Source of the DNA: Phlebotomus papatasi
Lineage: Eukaryota > Arthropoda > Insecta > Diptera > Psychodidae
Direction of reading: 5' to 3'
DNA length: 64,000 nt
NCBI RefSeq assembly: GCF_024763615.1
Contig: NC_077223.1
Span: forward strand, 100,998,627-101,062,626
Position 1 is the first letter of the stretch; every line of letters begins with the position of its first letter. The translations under genes and the position numbers were made by a program. This document shows, one piece after another, positions 22,226 to 33,430 of the stretch. Below the pieces are notes generated by a model. The model searched no databases, was not told where the DNA came from, and saw only the letters and a list, made by a program, of their open reading frames with translations.

Positions 22226-22556
22226 TGAATTTTGTCGTTTTCACCTACAGCACTGCAAGTACAGTAGACTCTCTCTCAATCGTGCATATGGGACGAAATG
22301 TCATCCAAATTATCGAGAGATTTGGACATCAATGTCATTGTAAATTCCACAAAAAGCGCTCAAATATAAAGAATCGCGATAAAACAAGGGGAACTACAGC
22401 GAATTTGAACGAATTTGCTTTAAAATCAAACGTGAAAATTGTCAACAAAATTTGACGCCCGATTGAAAAAGAACGGATTGAGCGAGAATCTACTGTATTT
22501 TCCTTCAAGAAAGCAATCTTTGACGAAATTATTGCTCCGAATGTGTAAAAGCCTTA
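22226..22556. mobile_element. Palindromic CTCTACAC MITE, copy M5, interrupted
   Basis: GTCGTTTTCACCTACAGCAC before the pogo-like insertion, and TTTCCTTCAAGAAAGCAATC after it, are adjacent in copy M2 (24612-24749). The right end is AATTATTGCTCCGAATGTGT and then AAAAGCC. The left end of this copy is missing or too diverged to see. Confidence 0.6.
22262..22495 (+). mobile_element. pogo-like MITE, copy P1
   Basis: The 234-bp element has ends CAGTAGACTCTCTCTCAATC / GATTGAGCGAGAATCTACTG and TA on each flank. It is inserted inside a palindromic CTCTACAC MITE. It shares its interior, in opposite orientation, with P3 (CCACAAAAAGCGCTCAA, AACGTGAAAATTGTCAAC). CAGT-type ends plus a TA target are typical of the pogo/Tigger branch of Tc1/mariner. 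Confidence 0.82.
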
Positions 22557-22690
22557 ACTACTCGGTTTAAATATTCGAATTCCCAACGGGTTTTTAGGTT
22601 AGTTCTCTCTGATATACCATCGAATAGGTAAAAGAAAACCTCAAATCGGGAAGATTATTACTGGATGGAATAATAACGATCAAAAGCAAA

Positions 22691-23100
22691 TAAAATATGT
22701 GCAGTTTACTTATCCTAAATTGATCTTTTAGCTGTTCTTGGTTTGATCAAGCTTTTTAATCAAATTTCCGCCGCGTGAAAATTCACTGCTCACAGTTCCC
22801 GGGGCAGGGATGGTGGAAAATGAACTTACCTGTAAGAAAGAAAGAGCATTACAAATAATCTGGCTTGTTGGTAAAGCGGGAAAAACTGGAGTGCTTCTGA
22901 TCATTCTGGTAGACAAAGTGCTTGCAAAATGTTTCCAATTTATGTTTAGCGTGTTCACAAGCTTTTACTGCACCAAAGCAATGTTTTATGTCGCAGCATT
23001 GCAATGGAAGGGGCACAATTTCGCTTTAAACAGATTTTAAGAATGCTTATAGATGTGTAGGGATACTTCTTGTGCCACTTATATACCTAATTTACCTTGA
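22691..23100. other. Unannotated AT-rich sequence
   Basis: Overlapping 76-codon frames on both strands around 22728-23040 have no recognisable content. Nothing else seen. Confidence 0.35.
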
Positions 23101-23236
23101 GACCTCTACACATTGAGAGCAATTTTCTTCAAAAATGCTTTTTCGAAGGAAATAATCTGCACTGCTGTAAGTGGAAACGTCAAAATTGTGTCAAAAATGC
23201 GTTTTTGTACAAAAATTGCCTCCGATGTATAAAGTC
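23101..23236. mobile_element. Palindromic CTCTACAC MITE, copy M1
   Basis: Ends CCTCTACACATTGAGAGCAA and, inverted, a diverged TTGCCTCCGATGTATAAAG. The middle CACTGCTGTAAGTGGAAACG is shared with M2. At about 136 bp it is essentially a single imperfect hairpin. Confidence 0.65.
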
Positions 23237-24128
23237 CTTTAGATAGGCACAACTTTTAAAACTTAGTATTCAAATTATAGTGATTGTAAAATAAATTTCA
23301 AAGCAAAAACTACCGAAAATCAGAAGATCGTTAAAAAATTGATTAAGCCATTTACATTGCATCTGTGCGATGTTTATCTTCTTTTGTACCTCCGTCACAC
23401 TTTTGCATGTTTACCCCTTGTTTTCGTTAATCCATTTTCACGTTTGGACGCTGGACAAGAAAATAAAAAAAGCGCATCAGCCAATTATTTTTGATACACC
23501 CATATAGAATCCTCCGATTTGGACAATGTAATGCTCAAAAGAAACGCATTGTCCACAATTTTCTGTGTTTTTGAGATGTTAAATTCGAAGTTCCATTTGC
23601 TAAGCTCATTTGTTCGGCAGAGAAGAAAAGGATTGACTTTGGCAGGACAGTCGGATCCAGTCAAGGCAAGGAAGGGTATACCAGAGACAATTGCCGAGTG
23701 TTATCAGATCGAAAGGGAATAAGTCGAAGAATCTCTTGGAATTTCTTGTATGTATGGGGGATTTATGCGCTAAAGCACGTCACGATGAACCGCAAGTGAA
23801 AAAGAGAACAAGCAAAAGAACTTCAAGAAGTTCCACCAAGAAAACGAGTTTAGCTTCGTATCGGGTTTTCTTATCACGACAAACAACTCCACAAGAGGGT
23901 GACTCCTTGGTTTCTTCATTTATAGCTTTTATACGGAATTATATTACGCCAAATGCTATGTGTAATAAAATATTCTATTCCTTGTAATAAAATCTTGGCC
24001 TCTGAGACTTGGGATAGTTGACAATCACTGTGCCATTAAGCTTCAATGGTTCAACCAGCAATGGACTATATTCCTGAACGAACTAGAAGTATTTCGAGAT
24101 TTCTGGATCCCATTTCAACGGTGAAGTA
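23237..24128. other. Single-copy sequence, no gene supported
   Basis: Two overlapping frames (23519-23722 and 23691-23987) are basic and serine/lysine rich but carry no recognised domain. Nothing repetitive is seen. Confidence 0.35.
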
Positions 24129-24468
24129 CAGTAGACTCTCTCAAATTCGGGCATATGGGACCGAAATGTCAGCCGAATTAGACAGAAATTCGGGCGACAA
24201 ACTTTTTGAAATGCAACGATTTTTTATTCATGTGCATATAGATATTGAGTTTAAACACTCATATATAACATAAATTGCATGAAAATCCCTCAATAATGCA
24301 AAATCAAATCAAAACTAAGATAAACCATGACAAATTTGAGCATATTTGATTCATTTCATAATCATAATCAAACTTGAAAAATTACAACAAACTTTTTTCA
24401 AATGTAACCGCTGCCCGAATTAAAAAGCAGCCCGATCTTAAAAGAGCCGAATTAGAGAGAGTCTACTG
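24129..24468. mobile_element. pogo-like MITE, copy P2 (340-bp subfamily)
   Basis: TA flanks on both sides. Ends CAGTAGACTCTCTCAAATTC / GAATTAGAGAGAGTCTACTG. The interior differs from P1 and P3 except near the ends (CATATGGGACCGAAATGTCA). Confidence 0.8.
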
Positions 24469-24611
24469 TATCAGATCACTCGAAAATGAGCGAAAATCTG
24501 AAAAAAGTTTGTAAAAGAACCATCATTTTCATTCTAAATAATGAAAAATTATTTATCGGAAGCTTTGATCTTATGTTAACCACAAATATTTTAAGGTTAA
24601 GTTACTTTAAT

Positions 24612-24749
24612 GAACTCTCCACATCGGGGACATTTTTCTTCAAAAATTGCATTTTTGACGGAATTTTGACGTTTCCACTTACAGCAGTGTATGTAATTTC
24701 CTTCAAGAAAGCAATTTTTGACAAAAATTGCTCTCAGTGTGTAGAGGCC
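24612..24749. mobile_element. Palindromic CTCTACAC MITE, copy M2
   Basis: The right end AAAATTGCTCTCAGTGTGTA followed by GAGGCC is the best-preserved terminus of the family. The left end is CTCTCCACATCGGGGACATT. The arms are complementary over most of their length. Confidence 0.7.
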
Positions 24750-25079
24750 TTTAGGTTATTTTTAGAAAAGTTTAAAGTATCTGGGTTTATAGTCAAAAGC
24801 CTTTAGACTGAACCGTAGAATATTAAGAAAAAAACTGTCACCCATGGCTACCAACCCCAGTGGAAAGTCACGAACCGCAGGCTAACGTACAAGGCATCTG
24901 GTCCTTCTAGATAGGGTTGGTCAACCGTAAAACAAGATCGTTACGAAAACTCTCAAATATCGTTCGATAGAACGGACTTTTCGACAACGATCTATATGCT
25001 ACAGAGAATCGCCAGGACTGGAGAGGTTAGTACGAGAAGCCCGGTCCCTTAAAGGGACATTGCAGCCACTTAAGTAAGT

Positions 25080-26600
25080 AATTATGGCTATAAGAATTGA
25101 AAACTTTGAGGTTATGTTCAGAATTCATTTATTTTATTCCAATAAAGCTATAATGTTCTAAAGATACTGAAGGAAAGAACTTTGTCTTAAAGCAAGAACG
25201 GTCAAAATCAGATAATTTGACCTCTAAATATAAGAAATAAGAGTTTTGAGGTTATGTTCTGAAGATTCTTTTTGAAAAACTCTCATGCTCTTGACATTGA
25301 AATAGTTGAAATACCCGGCTTATTTAAACATACAATGCAAATAGTCACGGTTGCAAACCGCGTACTGGCTAGGATGGTAAGGAATATTCTAGGTTATATT
25401 CATAGTGATTGAGACCATGAGCTTTGGTGTTGTTGATAAATTTTCTGAAAATCGTCGGTTGCAGTGAATTTCCAATAAATGCGGACACAAAGCAAATGCA
25501 GTTAGCACAGATGCTGATCAAACAGAGCAAGGTTACGAATCTTTCTATATTCCTAGTAATTCCGATCATGACATTTGAGGTTATGTTTTAGAAAGTTACA
25601 GAAACTCTCGTTATAGTGTTTCTATTAACGAGAATATCAAATGCTCTAAAGAATGAAAATCTCAAGTTAGGAAGCACCATTTTTAAGAAAAGGATTAAAA
25701 TCTTATGATTATAACGAAAGATAGATATCTAAGGTTAAGGGTTCTAATGGTTACGTAATAATACTTTAATTACCATGAGGATCTTTAGCTTAAATTTCAT
25801 GCTTCGAAAAATTAAACTTTTCCATATTCCTTTTAATGAATCTGTAGGTCAATTCTGAACAACTTTTTGGTAAGATGTAAGATAATTTTCGTTCGTGGTG
25901 CTGGTGGTGTTCGCGCACTTTCGCAAGTCGCAACCTGAATTTTCACAGATACAGTTAAACAAATTCTGTGTACGTGTATAAAGATCTATCTTTTTCTTAC
26001 CAAAAAGATGTTCAGAATTGACCTACTGATCTATTTTTTCAGGTCACATTCATTAAAGGAATATAGGAAAAATATGAAGTGTTCGAATCCAGAGCGTGAG
26101 CGAAGCCTGAAAACCTTACCCTAATACTATATATTCTGGTTTAGATAAAAACAAGTGGTTTAGGATTGTTATTTGTTTAACAAAAGTTTATATTATTATT
26201 CACTGAATGTGACTTAAAAGTTACTAAAAATTAGAAATTTTGAGGTTATGTCTAAAAATTTTGAATAATTTTAGATCGAATAATTCTTCTCCTCTGAAGC
26301 TCAGAAATTTTAGAGAGTTACAATGGAATGAAAATTTGATTTAGAGCAAAAATAGGCAAAGTTGCATGATTGCAATTCAGTGTATATCGTTGCAGAAGAT
26401 TTAAGGTTATGTTGAGACCGCTTCCGTGACTTTAACTGCAATATTTTTTTAATTTATATGCTTTTAAAGATTCTTTTAAGTAAAAATACATATTCTCCGA
26501 GTAAAGAAAATTTCAAAATTGTACAATAATAATCAAAGCTAAATTGAGGTTAGAAACTTTTTAGGTTATGTTTGTAATATTTTCTACAAATAACCTGTGT
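25080..26600 (+). repeat. GAGGTTATG array 2
   Basis: The box TTTTGAGGTTATGTT and variants occur at about 25108, 25248, 25391 (weak), 25573, 26232, 26402 and 26564, all in one orientation. They are spaced about 140-180 bp apart except where a foldback element intervenes. Intervening sequence is strongly diverged. Confidence 0.55.
25817..26073. mobile_element. Foldback element with GC-richer loop
   Basis: Left-arm words CATATTCCTTTTAATGAAT and GTAGGTCAATTCTGAACAAC, continuing TTTTTGGTAAGA, reappear reverse-complemented at 25997-26073. The loop (about 25889-25982) contains TTCGTGGTGCTGGTGGTGTT and CGCAAGTCGCAACCTG, compositionally unlike the arms. It sits inside GAGGTTATG array 2. Confidence 0.7.
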
Positions 26601-27989
26601 TAATGACCTTAAAGATCGTTCACATAACCACAAAATATTTGAAATTGTAAGCGTTTCAACAGATTTTGCAAATTGAATTATGTCGCGTAAAAAAATCATT
26701 GTTTGTGTAAAAAAATCGTGTAACTTTTCATCACATCTTGCTAAAATGTGAAGCAAATCGTGAGATTCTCAACGTATTTTTCAGCAAATCGATTCTAATA
26801 CGATTATTTATTGATATTTTATGCTAATCGCTGTTTAGTCATACGCCACTAATTATTTTTTTGTGTCCATTTGGTGTTGAATATTCAATAATTTGATATT
26901 TTTCTTGATCATCTTTTAACAGTTTTTTTTCTGCATAGCTTTTTTCGCGATCTCACATAAACTTTTACCTATTGATCTTTTATATTTTATGAGAACCCTG
27001 TAGCATAAACTAAATTGTTGATTTTAACTTCAATGTCATGTCCGATTTGATATTGGATTTCTGCGCATGAAAATCCGCTCAAGTGATAAAATATTCAGCT
27101 CGTCATAAGGATTTTTTTCTGAAAAAGAAAGATTTCCAACCGTGTAATTCGATCAGGACAAGAAGTAAAAAAAAAGTATTTTTCTCGAGATTTTTGCCAT
27201 GCAGAGGTTTTATGGATATTTATTGCATCTCCTTTTATTTTGTCTAAATTGAATTCCATTTATTAAAAATAGGATTTTTTAAGCTTTTCCTACAAGCCAT
27301 AAATCTCCAAATTGCTGTCCAACCACACTTTCAGAGCATTATCTCATGGAAATAAAATATATAAGTAGAAAAAATAATAAATGGGAAAGATGTTAAACAC
27401 GAAATTGTTGTGAGAATCAAAACTAGAATCCTCGGAGACTTGGTGGTTGGGCTTAAGAGGTCAGAAAACTACCACAGATGTCTTCTTGGGAAAATGTTAA
27501 TGACGATGTCCCTTTGTCGTTTTCTTCCTTCAAACGAAAGATACGCTGAAGAAAATGAAGAAATTAAACTCAACTCGTTTTTTACATCATAAAAAAAGGT
27601 CTTTATGATCATCTCACACTCGCTAGTGAATTCGTAGAAATTCCATCGTGTGACATACATAATTTCATGAGGAAGCATTCACAAGACAAGTCCCCAAAAA
27701 ATTCGATTGGTGAAAATTCTCATGCTAATGGCCCAATCATTGAACCTCATGACTATTAAAAATGTCGACAAATTTTGCTTGCATCATCGAGAAGGGGTCA
27801 TAAGACAACAGCTTACGCGAATAATGTCATCAAAAGTATGCCTCTTTCTGCTATTTAATCCAACAATTTACTGGATAATTCAGTATTTCACGAAAAAATC
27901 TTTATCACAAGTTATGTTGTTGTTAATTTTAGGAAAAAAAACACTTAAAGAAAAGTTTGAGTAAACTGATTGATTGAGTTTCAATAAAT
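26601..27989. other. AT-rich single-copy sequence
   Basis: Short frames only. No motif, inverted terminus or tandem structure stands out. Confidence 0.35.
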
Positions 27990-28682
27990 GACAGGTAACT
28001 TAACGAAACTGAACGAAGACTAAAAAGATCTTTTTTAAATATTATTGGTTCTTTGGTCAATCTAACTGAATGTAGATGATTAATGTAGATAAATAAAGCA
28101 AACTTAACGAAAGTGAACAAAAAAGTATGTCTTTAAAATTAGAGATTGAATACAATTGCCATTATGTAATATGCTATTGAGAGAAATTCAAAGATCAGGC
28201 AGTAATAATAAAATTTTAGCAAACTTCGTAAAAAACTGAGCAACGGAAGATGAACGAAGACTTAAAGTATTTGAAACAAGATTCACTCACTATAGTGAAA
28301 AGCTTTTCAAATTGTTTATTGAATTTATCAGATATAATTTTAAACGCATGACAGCTAACTTAACGAAGGTTAACAAAAAGTGGGTGTGTTTAAAATTAGA
28401 GATTGAACAGCATTGTGACATATTCTGTTACGAGAAATTTAAATATTGGGCTGTCATAATAAAAGTTTAATAAACTTCGTGAAAAGTTGAGTATGACTAA
28501 ATTTGAACGAATGACTGATAGCTTAACGACACTGAAATAAGACTAAAAGTATTTGAAACCCGATATCACTCATCATAGTGGAGTCTTTTAAAATTAAATC
28601 TCAGGCTTATCTCAAATAGTAAACAGATGACAGTTAAGTTGACGAAAGTTCGCTAAGTTAACGAAAGTTTAAAAGAACCTCC

Positions 28683-28812
28683 ACGCGTATTTAGGGCTCA
28701 TATTGGATCTAAATCGATGCTCCTGGACAGTCTCCGGGGTCTGACTGATCCCTCCACCACGAGGCTAAAACTTAGTGTCGGCACGATTATTAATAAATAA
28801 TAATAATAAAAT
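28683..28812 (+). mobile_element. Retroelement 3' end with (TAA)n tail
   Basis: A GC-rich segment (CTGGACAGTCTCCGGGGTCT, CCACCACGAGGCTAAAAC, GTGTCGGCACG) abruptly ends in ATTATTAATAAATAATAATA. This layout fits a 5'-truncated non-LTR retroelement inserted in the TTAACGAA array. No coding domain remains. Confidence 0.5.
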
Positions 28813-29161
28813 TCGAAAATTCACAAAGAATACAACATCTCTAATATTAGAAGACGAACATTGTGAAATAAACTTTTAAAAGAAAGTTGTAAATTAAGTT
28901 GTCACTATAAACAAACAAAAGGTAAATTAATGACAAAGAAGCTTAACGAAACTGACGAAAATACAAATTATAAAATAAAATAAAAATTACAAACACTTAA
29001 AACACAATGTCGAAAAAATATTTAGAAATTAAATGAGAATAATTTCATGAGATTTCAAACATATTTAAAATTTAACGAAGCATAGAATAATTATCACTAG
29101 ATGGGGGTGGTCATTTATGAAACTGAATTTCTTAACGAAACTGTTATCAGATAAGCTTTCT

Positions 29162-29207
29162 AATGGAGTAGCAGATATTTTCAAGTGCAGATATCTGCTA
29201 CTCCATT
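29162..29207. other. Perfect 17-bp stem, 12-nt loop hairpin
   Basis: AATGGAGTAGCAGATAT (29162-29178) and its exact reverse complement (29191-29207) flank a 12-nt loop. A weaker version (AACAGATATTTTCAGTGG, then TAGATATCTGCTAC) occurs near 29927-29961, one array segment later. It may be a small structured unit of the array rather than an independent RNA gene. Confidence 0.5.
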
Positions 29208-29687
29208 TGAGATAGATTAGCTGAAATTAATATAAGAGTTTAGTTAAGATATTCAGTTTATTTTCTTTTCGATTAATTACCTATTACTTAACATGCAATA
29301 CTGTGATAATTGTTTCTTTGCTTCGCCCAGTTTTGAAAAATTGTATTATGTCGTATCGTGTATCAGGCAAATACAACATAACAAAATTATTTAAAACTTG
29401 ACGAAATATAGGTAAAATATTTGATGAGGGGTAGTTGATCGATCAGAAGTTTGACAAATTATTTTAACGAAACTGTTATGTTAATCTCATCTAAACTATC
29501 TGCTTTTTATCTATCTGCTAGTTTCTTTTTAAAGTTTAGTTGATATTAATACAATAGTTTTGTTAAGATATTCAGTTTGATTTCTATTCGATTAAGTACT
29601 CCTCATTGAACACGCAATACAGTCAAAATTATTATATGCTTCGTCCATTTTTAATCTCGGTTACTAACCAAACAATAATTATACGAA

Positions 29688-29776
29688 GGAATCGACACTA
29701 AGACGGCGATGGCCGCATAGGGGGTGGGAAAAACAGAGATGATAATAAAATTCAATTCAATTCAATTCAATAATAG
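29688..29776 (+). mobile_element. Short retroelement 3' fragment with (AATTC)n tail
   Basis: ATCGACACTAAGACGGCGAT, then GGCCGCATAGGGGGTGGG, is GC-rich against an AT-rich background. It leads through ATAATAAAA into four AATTC units. Its position within the TTAACGAA array argues for a later insertion. Confidence 0.45.
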
Positions 29777-30299
29777 AATTGTTTAAAACTGAACGAAGCT
29801 TAGAAACAATTATTACGGTATTGTATGTTAGATGATGGACAATTGATCGATCGGAAAATAAACTAAATATCTTAACGAAACTTGACGAACTGTTGTTTTA
29901 ATCTTAGCTGAACTTACAGATGTTGTAACAGATATTTTCAGTGGTAGATATCTGCTACTTTACTTAAGTTTAGCTCAGCTGAGGTTCTATGCTTCGTTCA
30001 GTTTTAATTCCGTATACTAACCAGATAATAATAAGTAGGTATACAATAGAAGAAAATTATTTAAAACTGAACGAAGGATGGAAACAATTATAAAAGTATT
30101 GTACGTTAAATAAGGGACAATTAATCGTACAGAAATTAAACTAAATATCTTAACGAAACTGAACGAACATTTTAGGAGTATGAGATACGCTGTATCCCAC
30201 GATATTGTAACGTATTGTGAAACGGAAAACTCTTAAGAGCTTTTTGCTAATGGGTAAAAGTTAAAATAAACGACAGATATCTTGACGAAAGTAGAGGAG

Positions 30300-31825
30300 A
30301 GCTATAAATTTTTAAAACACAATAACGCAGGTTGTATAAAGTCTTTTGCAAAATTTAATTGGAAATGAACAGTATGTCTCTTGAGGCTAAATAATTTCAC
30401 ATTTACAGAAAATATCCGAAATTTCATAAAGACTTTATCCCAAGTGATCTTTTAATTAACTTTTCGGAAAGAGCAATAAGTCCAGTCAAAGTTTCAACAA
30501 GTCCCGCAAAATGTTAAACAAGACAGCAAATTTATTTAAATTTTATATCATGTCGCAGTAATTAATGAAACCATCTTTCGTACCATAAATTCATTGGGTC
30601 AACTTTAATATTTTATTTGATCAAAAAATTTGTTTTTTTGCTCATTAATTAGTCCGTGTCTTACATTAAATTTGTCATCATTAAATATTTCCTCCCTGAA
30701 TTCAATAAATTGCTTGATAATTTACGGATTTCAATTTAATTAATCAAATTACTAACTGGATGAATTCAAATGACAGAATTTTTTTTGCATAATTAATTCA
30801 TAAAATGGCAAAAATTTGCAAATTTTTCACTCAAAGCAAATTAAATGGTTTTTATTGTAGATGTGATGAGACCTAATTTTCTCTATAATTGCAATTTATG
30901 TCTGCAAAATATTTCATTAAATCTCTATTAGTTTAGCATCTTCTTGGTAATGAAGAAAAAATTGTCCTCAAATATACTGCAATCAATTTAAATTTGAAAA
31001 CAGATTTTCGAGATGTTTTATCATCCACAAACTGCTCAATTAATTATCAGAGAATTGTTTTGAGGTTCAAGAAAAAAGGCTCATTTGGGATTAAATTGAG
31101 TATGAAATTGTTGAAGAGTGGCTTAAACTCTTGAGTATGTCTCTGAGCTCAAGAGGAATTCTTCAGGAGATTTCTCTGCCACCAGCTGAGAGTGTTTATG
31201 TTACGAGGAACAACCTCCTAAATCGCAATTGACTTCATTTAATTCCACATAATTGATTGACGCAATTTTGTGAAGTAAATGCTCTCCAGAGGAGTTTTGT
31301 GCAGAACACCCAATTGTCTTCCGTATGGAGCTTTTTTGTTGTCTTTCTGGGGCCCCATACAAAAATCCATTAAAGCCAGAGCCAATTTTCACCGACAAGA
31401 TTTATGAGGACACCAACAAATGGAAGGTGAAAAAGACAAGATATCGCTGAAGTTCTCTGAAATGCGCTCGATGGACTCTGGTCGCTTGGAAGTAAAACTA
31501 TTTTTATGGACATAATTACTAATTGCTGCTACGGACAAAATCCACGGGGAAAATATTTTGCTGACACGTTGATATTTTTTAGATATTTTGTGACTCATGA
31601 TTTTCCCAGAGAATTTCTCGCGGCATTGTGAGAAAATTACGAAACAGAGGCTTCTTGCAAAAAAAACGTTGGAATTTAACGGACGAAATTTAAAAAGAAA
31701 GGCTCCACATTCTCCACATAACAGAACGAAACTCAACCTTTATTAAAAATCTACAAAGATAATTTAAAAAAAGTGTAAAAATGCTTTGAAAATAACAGAA
31801 ATAGTTATTGAGTGACTGGAAGATG
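30300..31825. other. Single-copy island between the two TTAACGAA blocks
   Basis: This stretch lacks the array box. It contains a less AT-rich part (31120-31740) with short overlapping minus-strand frames, none recognisable. Confidence 0.4.
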
Positions 31826-33430
31826 TCTTAATGAAACTTAACGAAGATTAGAAGTATCTGTAAAATGTGTAACACCAAAATATATTCAAGATTATAAGAA
31901 GAGTAGAGAAAATTGTTAAGCTGCATTTTATATTCCATTCAAACAAAATATGGTACTGAAACACATACATCTTAACGAAAATGAACGAATACTTCAAAAC
32001 ATTTGGAATATGATGTAATAAATTTTATATAAACGAACTCATAAGAATATATGAAACTCAGTCCAAAATAGGTAAAATTTAAGGTAATAGCAATACTTCA
32101 ACGAAACTTAACGAAGACGAAAAATATTTGTAATATAAAATCTAAAAAAATACTCAAATTGGATTATGTGATAAATAAAATTCTACTACAATTTATTGAA
32201 ATTCACTAATCACTTTCTATTCTCACAAAATAAAATGAAAGTTGAAAGTACATAAAACCTAATAAAAATTGAACGAAGGTTTAAAATGCTTGACAACGAA
32301 TTTCACAAGACACAGCAAAACTACTCTAAGGATTTTTGAAAATGATCGGTTAAATTAAACGCAGAGAAATTAGCAAATGGATATTGAGTGACTGGATAAG
32401 ATTTTAACTAAACTTAACGAAGATTGAAAGTGTTTCTAAAATCAAATACAGCTTGTAAGTGAATTGGAGAAAAATTAAAAACTACATTTTTTGTTCCATT
32501 CAAACAAAAAAAAAACTGTTCTCTCTTGAAGTTCAAGCAGTTAAAATTATACTGAATAACATGCAACTTAACGAAGCTGAACCTAGTATTTGAAACGCTT
32601 GGTATATGATGTTATAAATGTTATATAACCGTACCCATGGGAATATAAGATATTCACTGCAAAATGGATTAAAATTAAATAATAGAAGTAGATTAATGAA
32701 ACTCAACGAAGACTAGAAATATTTTAATTGTGGAATGCAATAAAATTTACTCTCTTTAGATTGTGAGATAACTAAAATCTGCTACGATTAATTGAAATTC
32801 ACTAGTTAGTTTCCATTTTAACAATTTATATTATGGAATTCGATAGTACATAAAACTTAACGAAACTGTATGGAGATTAAAAATGTTTGACGTTGAATTT
32901 TGCAAGACACTATAAAAGTACCCTTAATATTTTTGAAAATGGAATGTTAAACTGCACAATATACAAAAAAAATAAAGATTGAATTAAGAGAACTAGTCTA
33001 ACGCACCTGAACAAAAACTATAAATATTTGTAATATAAAATCTAATAAAATTTACTCTGTTCAGGTTTTATGATATATAAAATGATGCTATAGGTCATCT
33101 TAAACTGGCGGAAAATATCTTAACGAAAGATTTTTTTAAAGAAACCTACAGCAATTGCTAATTTATTTTAGTAATTTTAGTACTTGTAATAGTTGTTATT
33201 AAATTCTAACAATTATATTTCTAAACTCAACGAATACGTAAATTGAAAAATATGACACAAATGTTCAACTGAACGAAAGATATTTACTTTTATGAATTAT
33301 TTCACAACTATGAAAATGACTTAGGGGAAAGTGTCTTGTTTTTAAAATATATTACAGAAAATTCTACAAAATGTCATCTCAAAGTGTCAAAAAAAAAATA
33401 ATTTAACGACAGATTATTGAACGAAACTGA

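Larger units (their letters stand above)
21640..22690 (-). repeat. Reverse-oriented ~320-bp repeat units, broken by MITEs
   Basis: 21650-22060 is the reverse complement of the third unit of the 16700-17760 array: TTTTTGAGCGTTCTGGAATC, CCAAGTCAAATCTA, CTACCGGAAGCCTAAAGTGC and CGTCAACAATTTCAAC all match. 22557-22665 (CCCAACGGGTTTTTAGGT, AAATCGGGAAGATTATTACT) continues the unit. Other elements lie between, including a pogo-like MITE. Confidence 0.65.
27990..33430 (+). repeat. TTAACGAA array: ~5.4 kb of spaced copies of a long core box
   Basis: The core reads about CTTAACGAAACTGAACGAAG, often preceded by TGACAG.TAA and followed by ACTAAAAGTATTTGAAAC. I count more than two dozen recognisable copies in one orientation, for example at 27999, 28103, 28357, 28522, 28942, 29131, 29873, 30148, 31836, 31972, 32103, 32410, 32568, 32857 and 33119. 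Spacing is mostly 100-165 bp. Spacers are far less conserved than the box. A 1.5-kb gap (30300-31825) has almost no copies and separates two blocks. No frame runs across units. Function unknown. Confidence 0.7.

Noticed and set aside
27990..33430. CRISPR-like reading of the regularly spaced array
   Set aside because: Repeats are degenerate, spacing varies, spacers exceed 80 bp and the context is eukaryotic, so it is not a CRISPR array.
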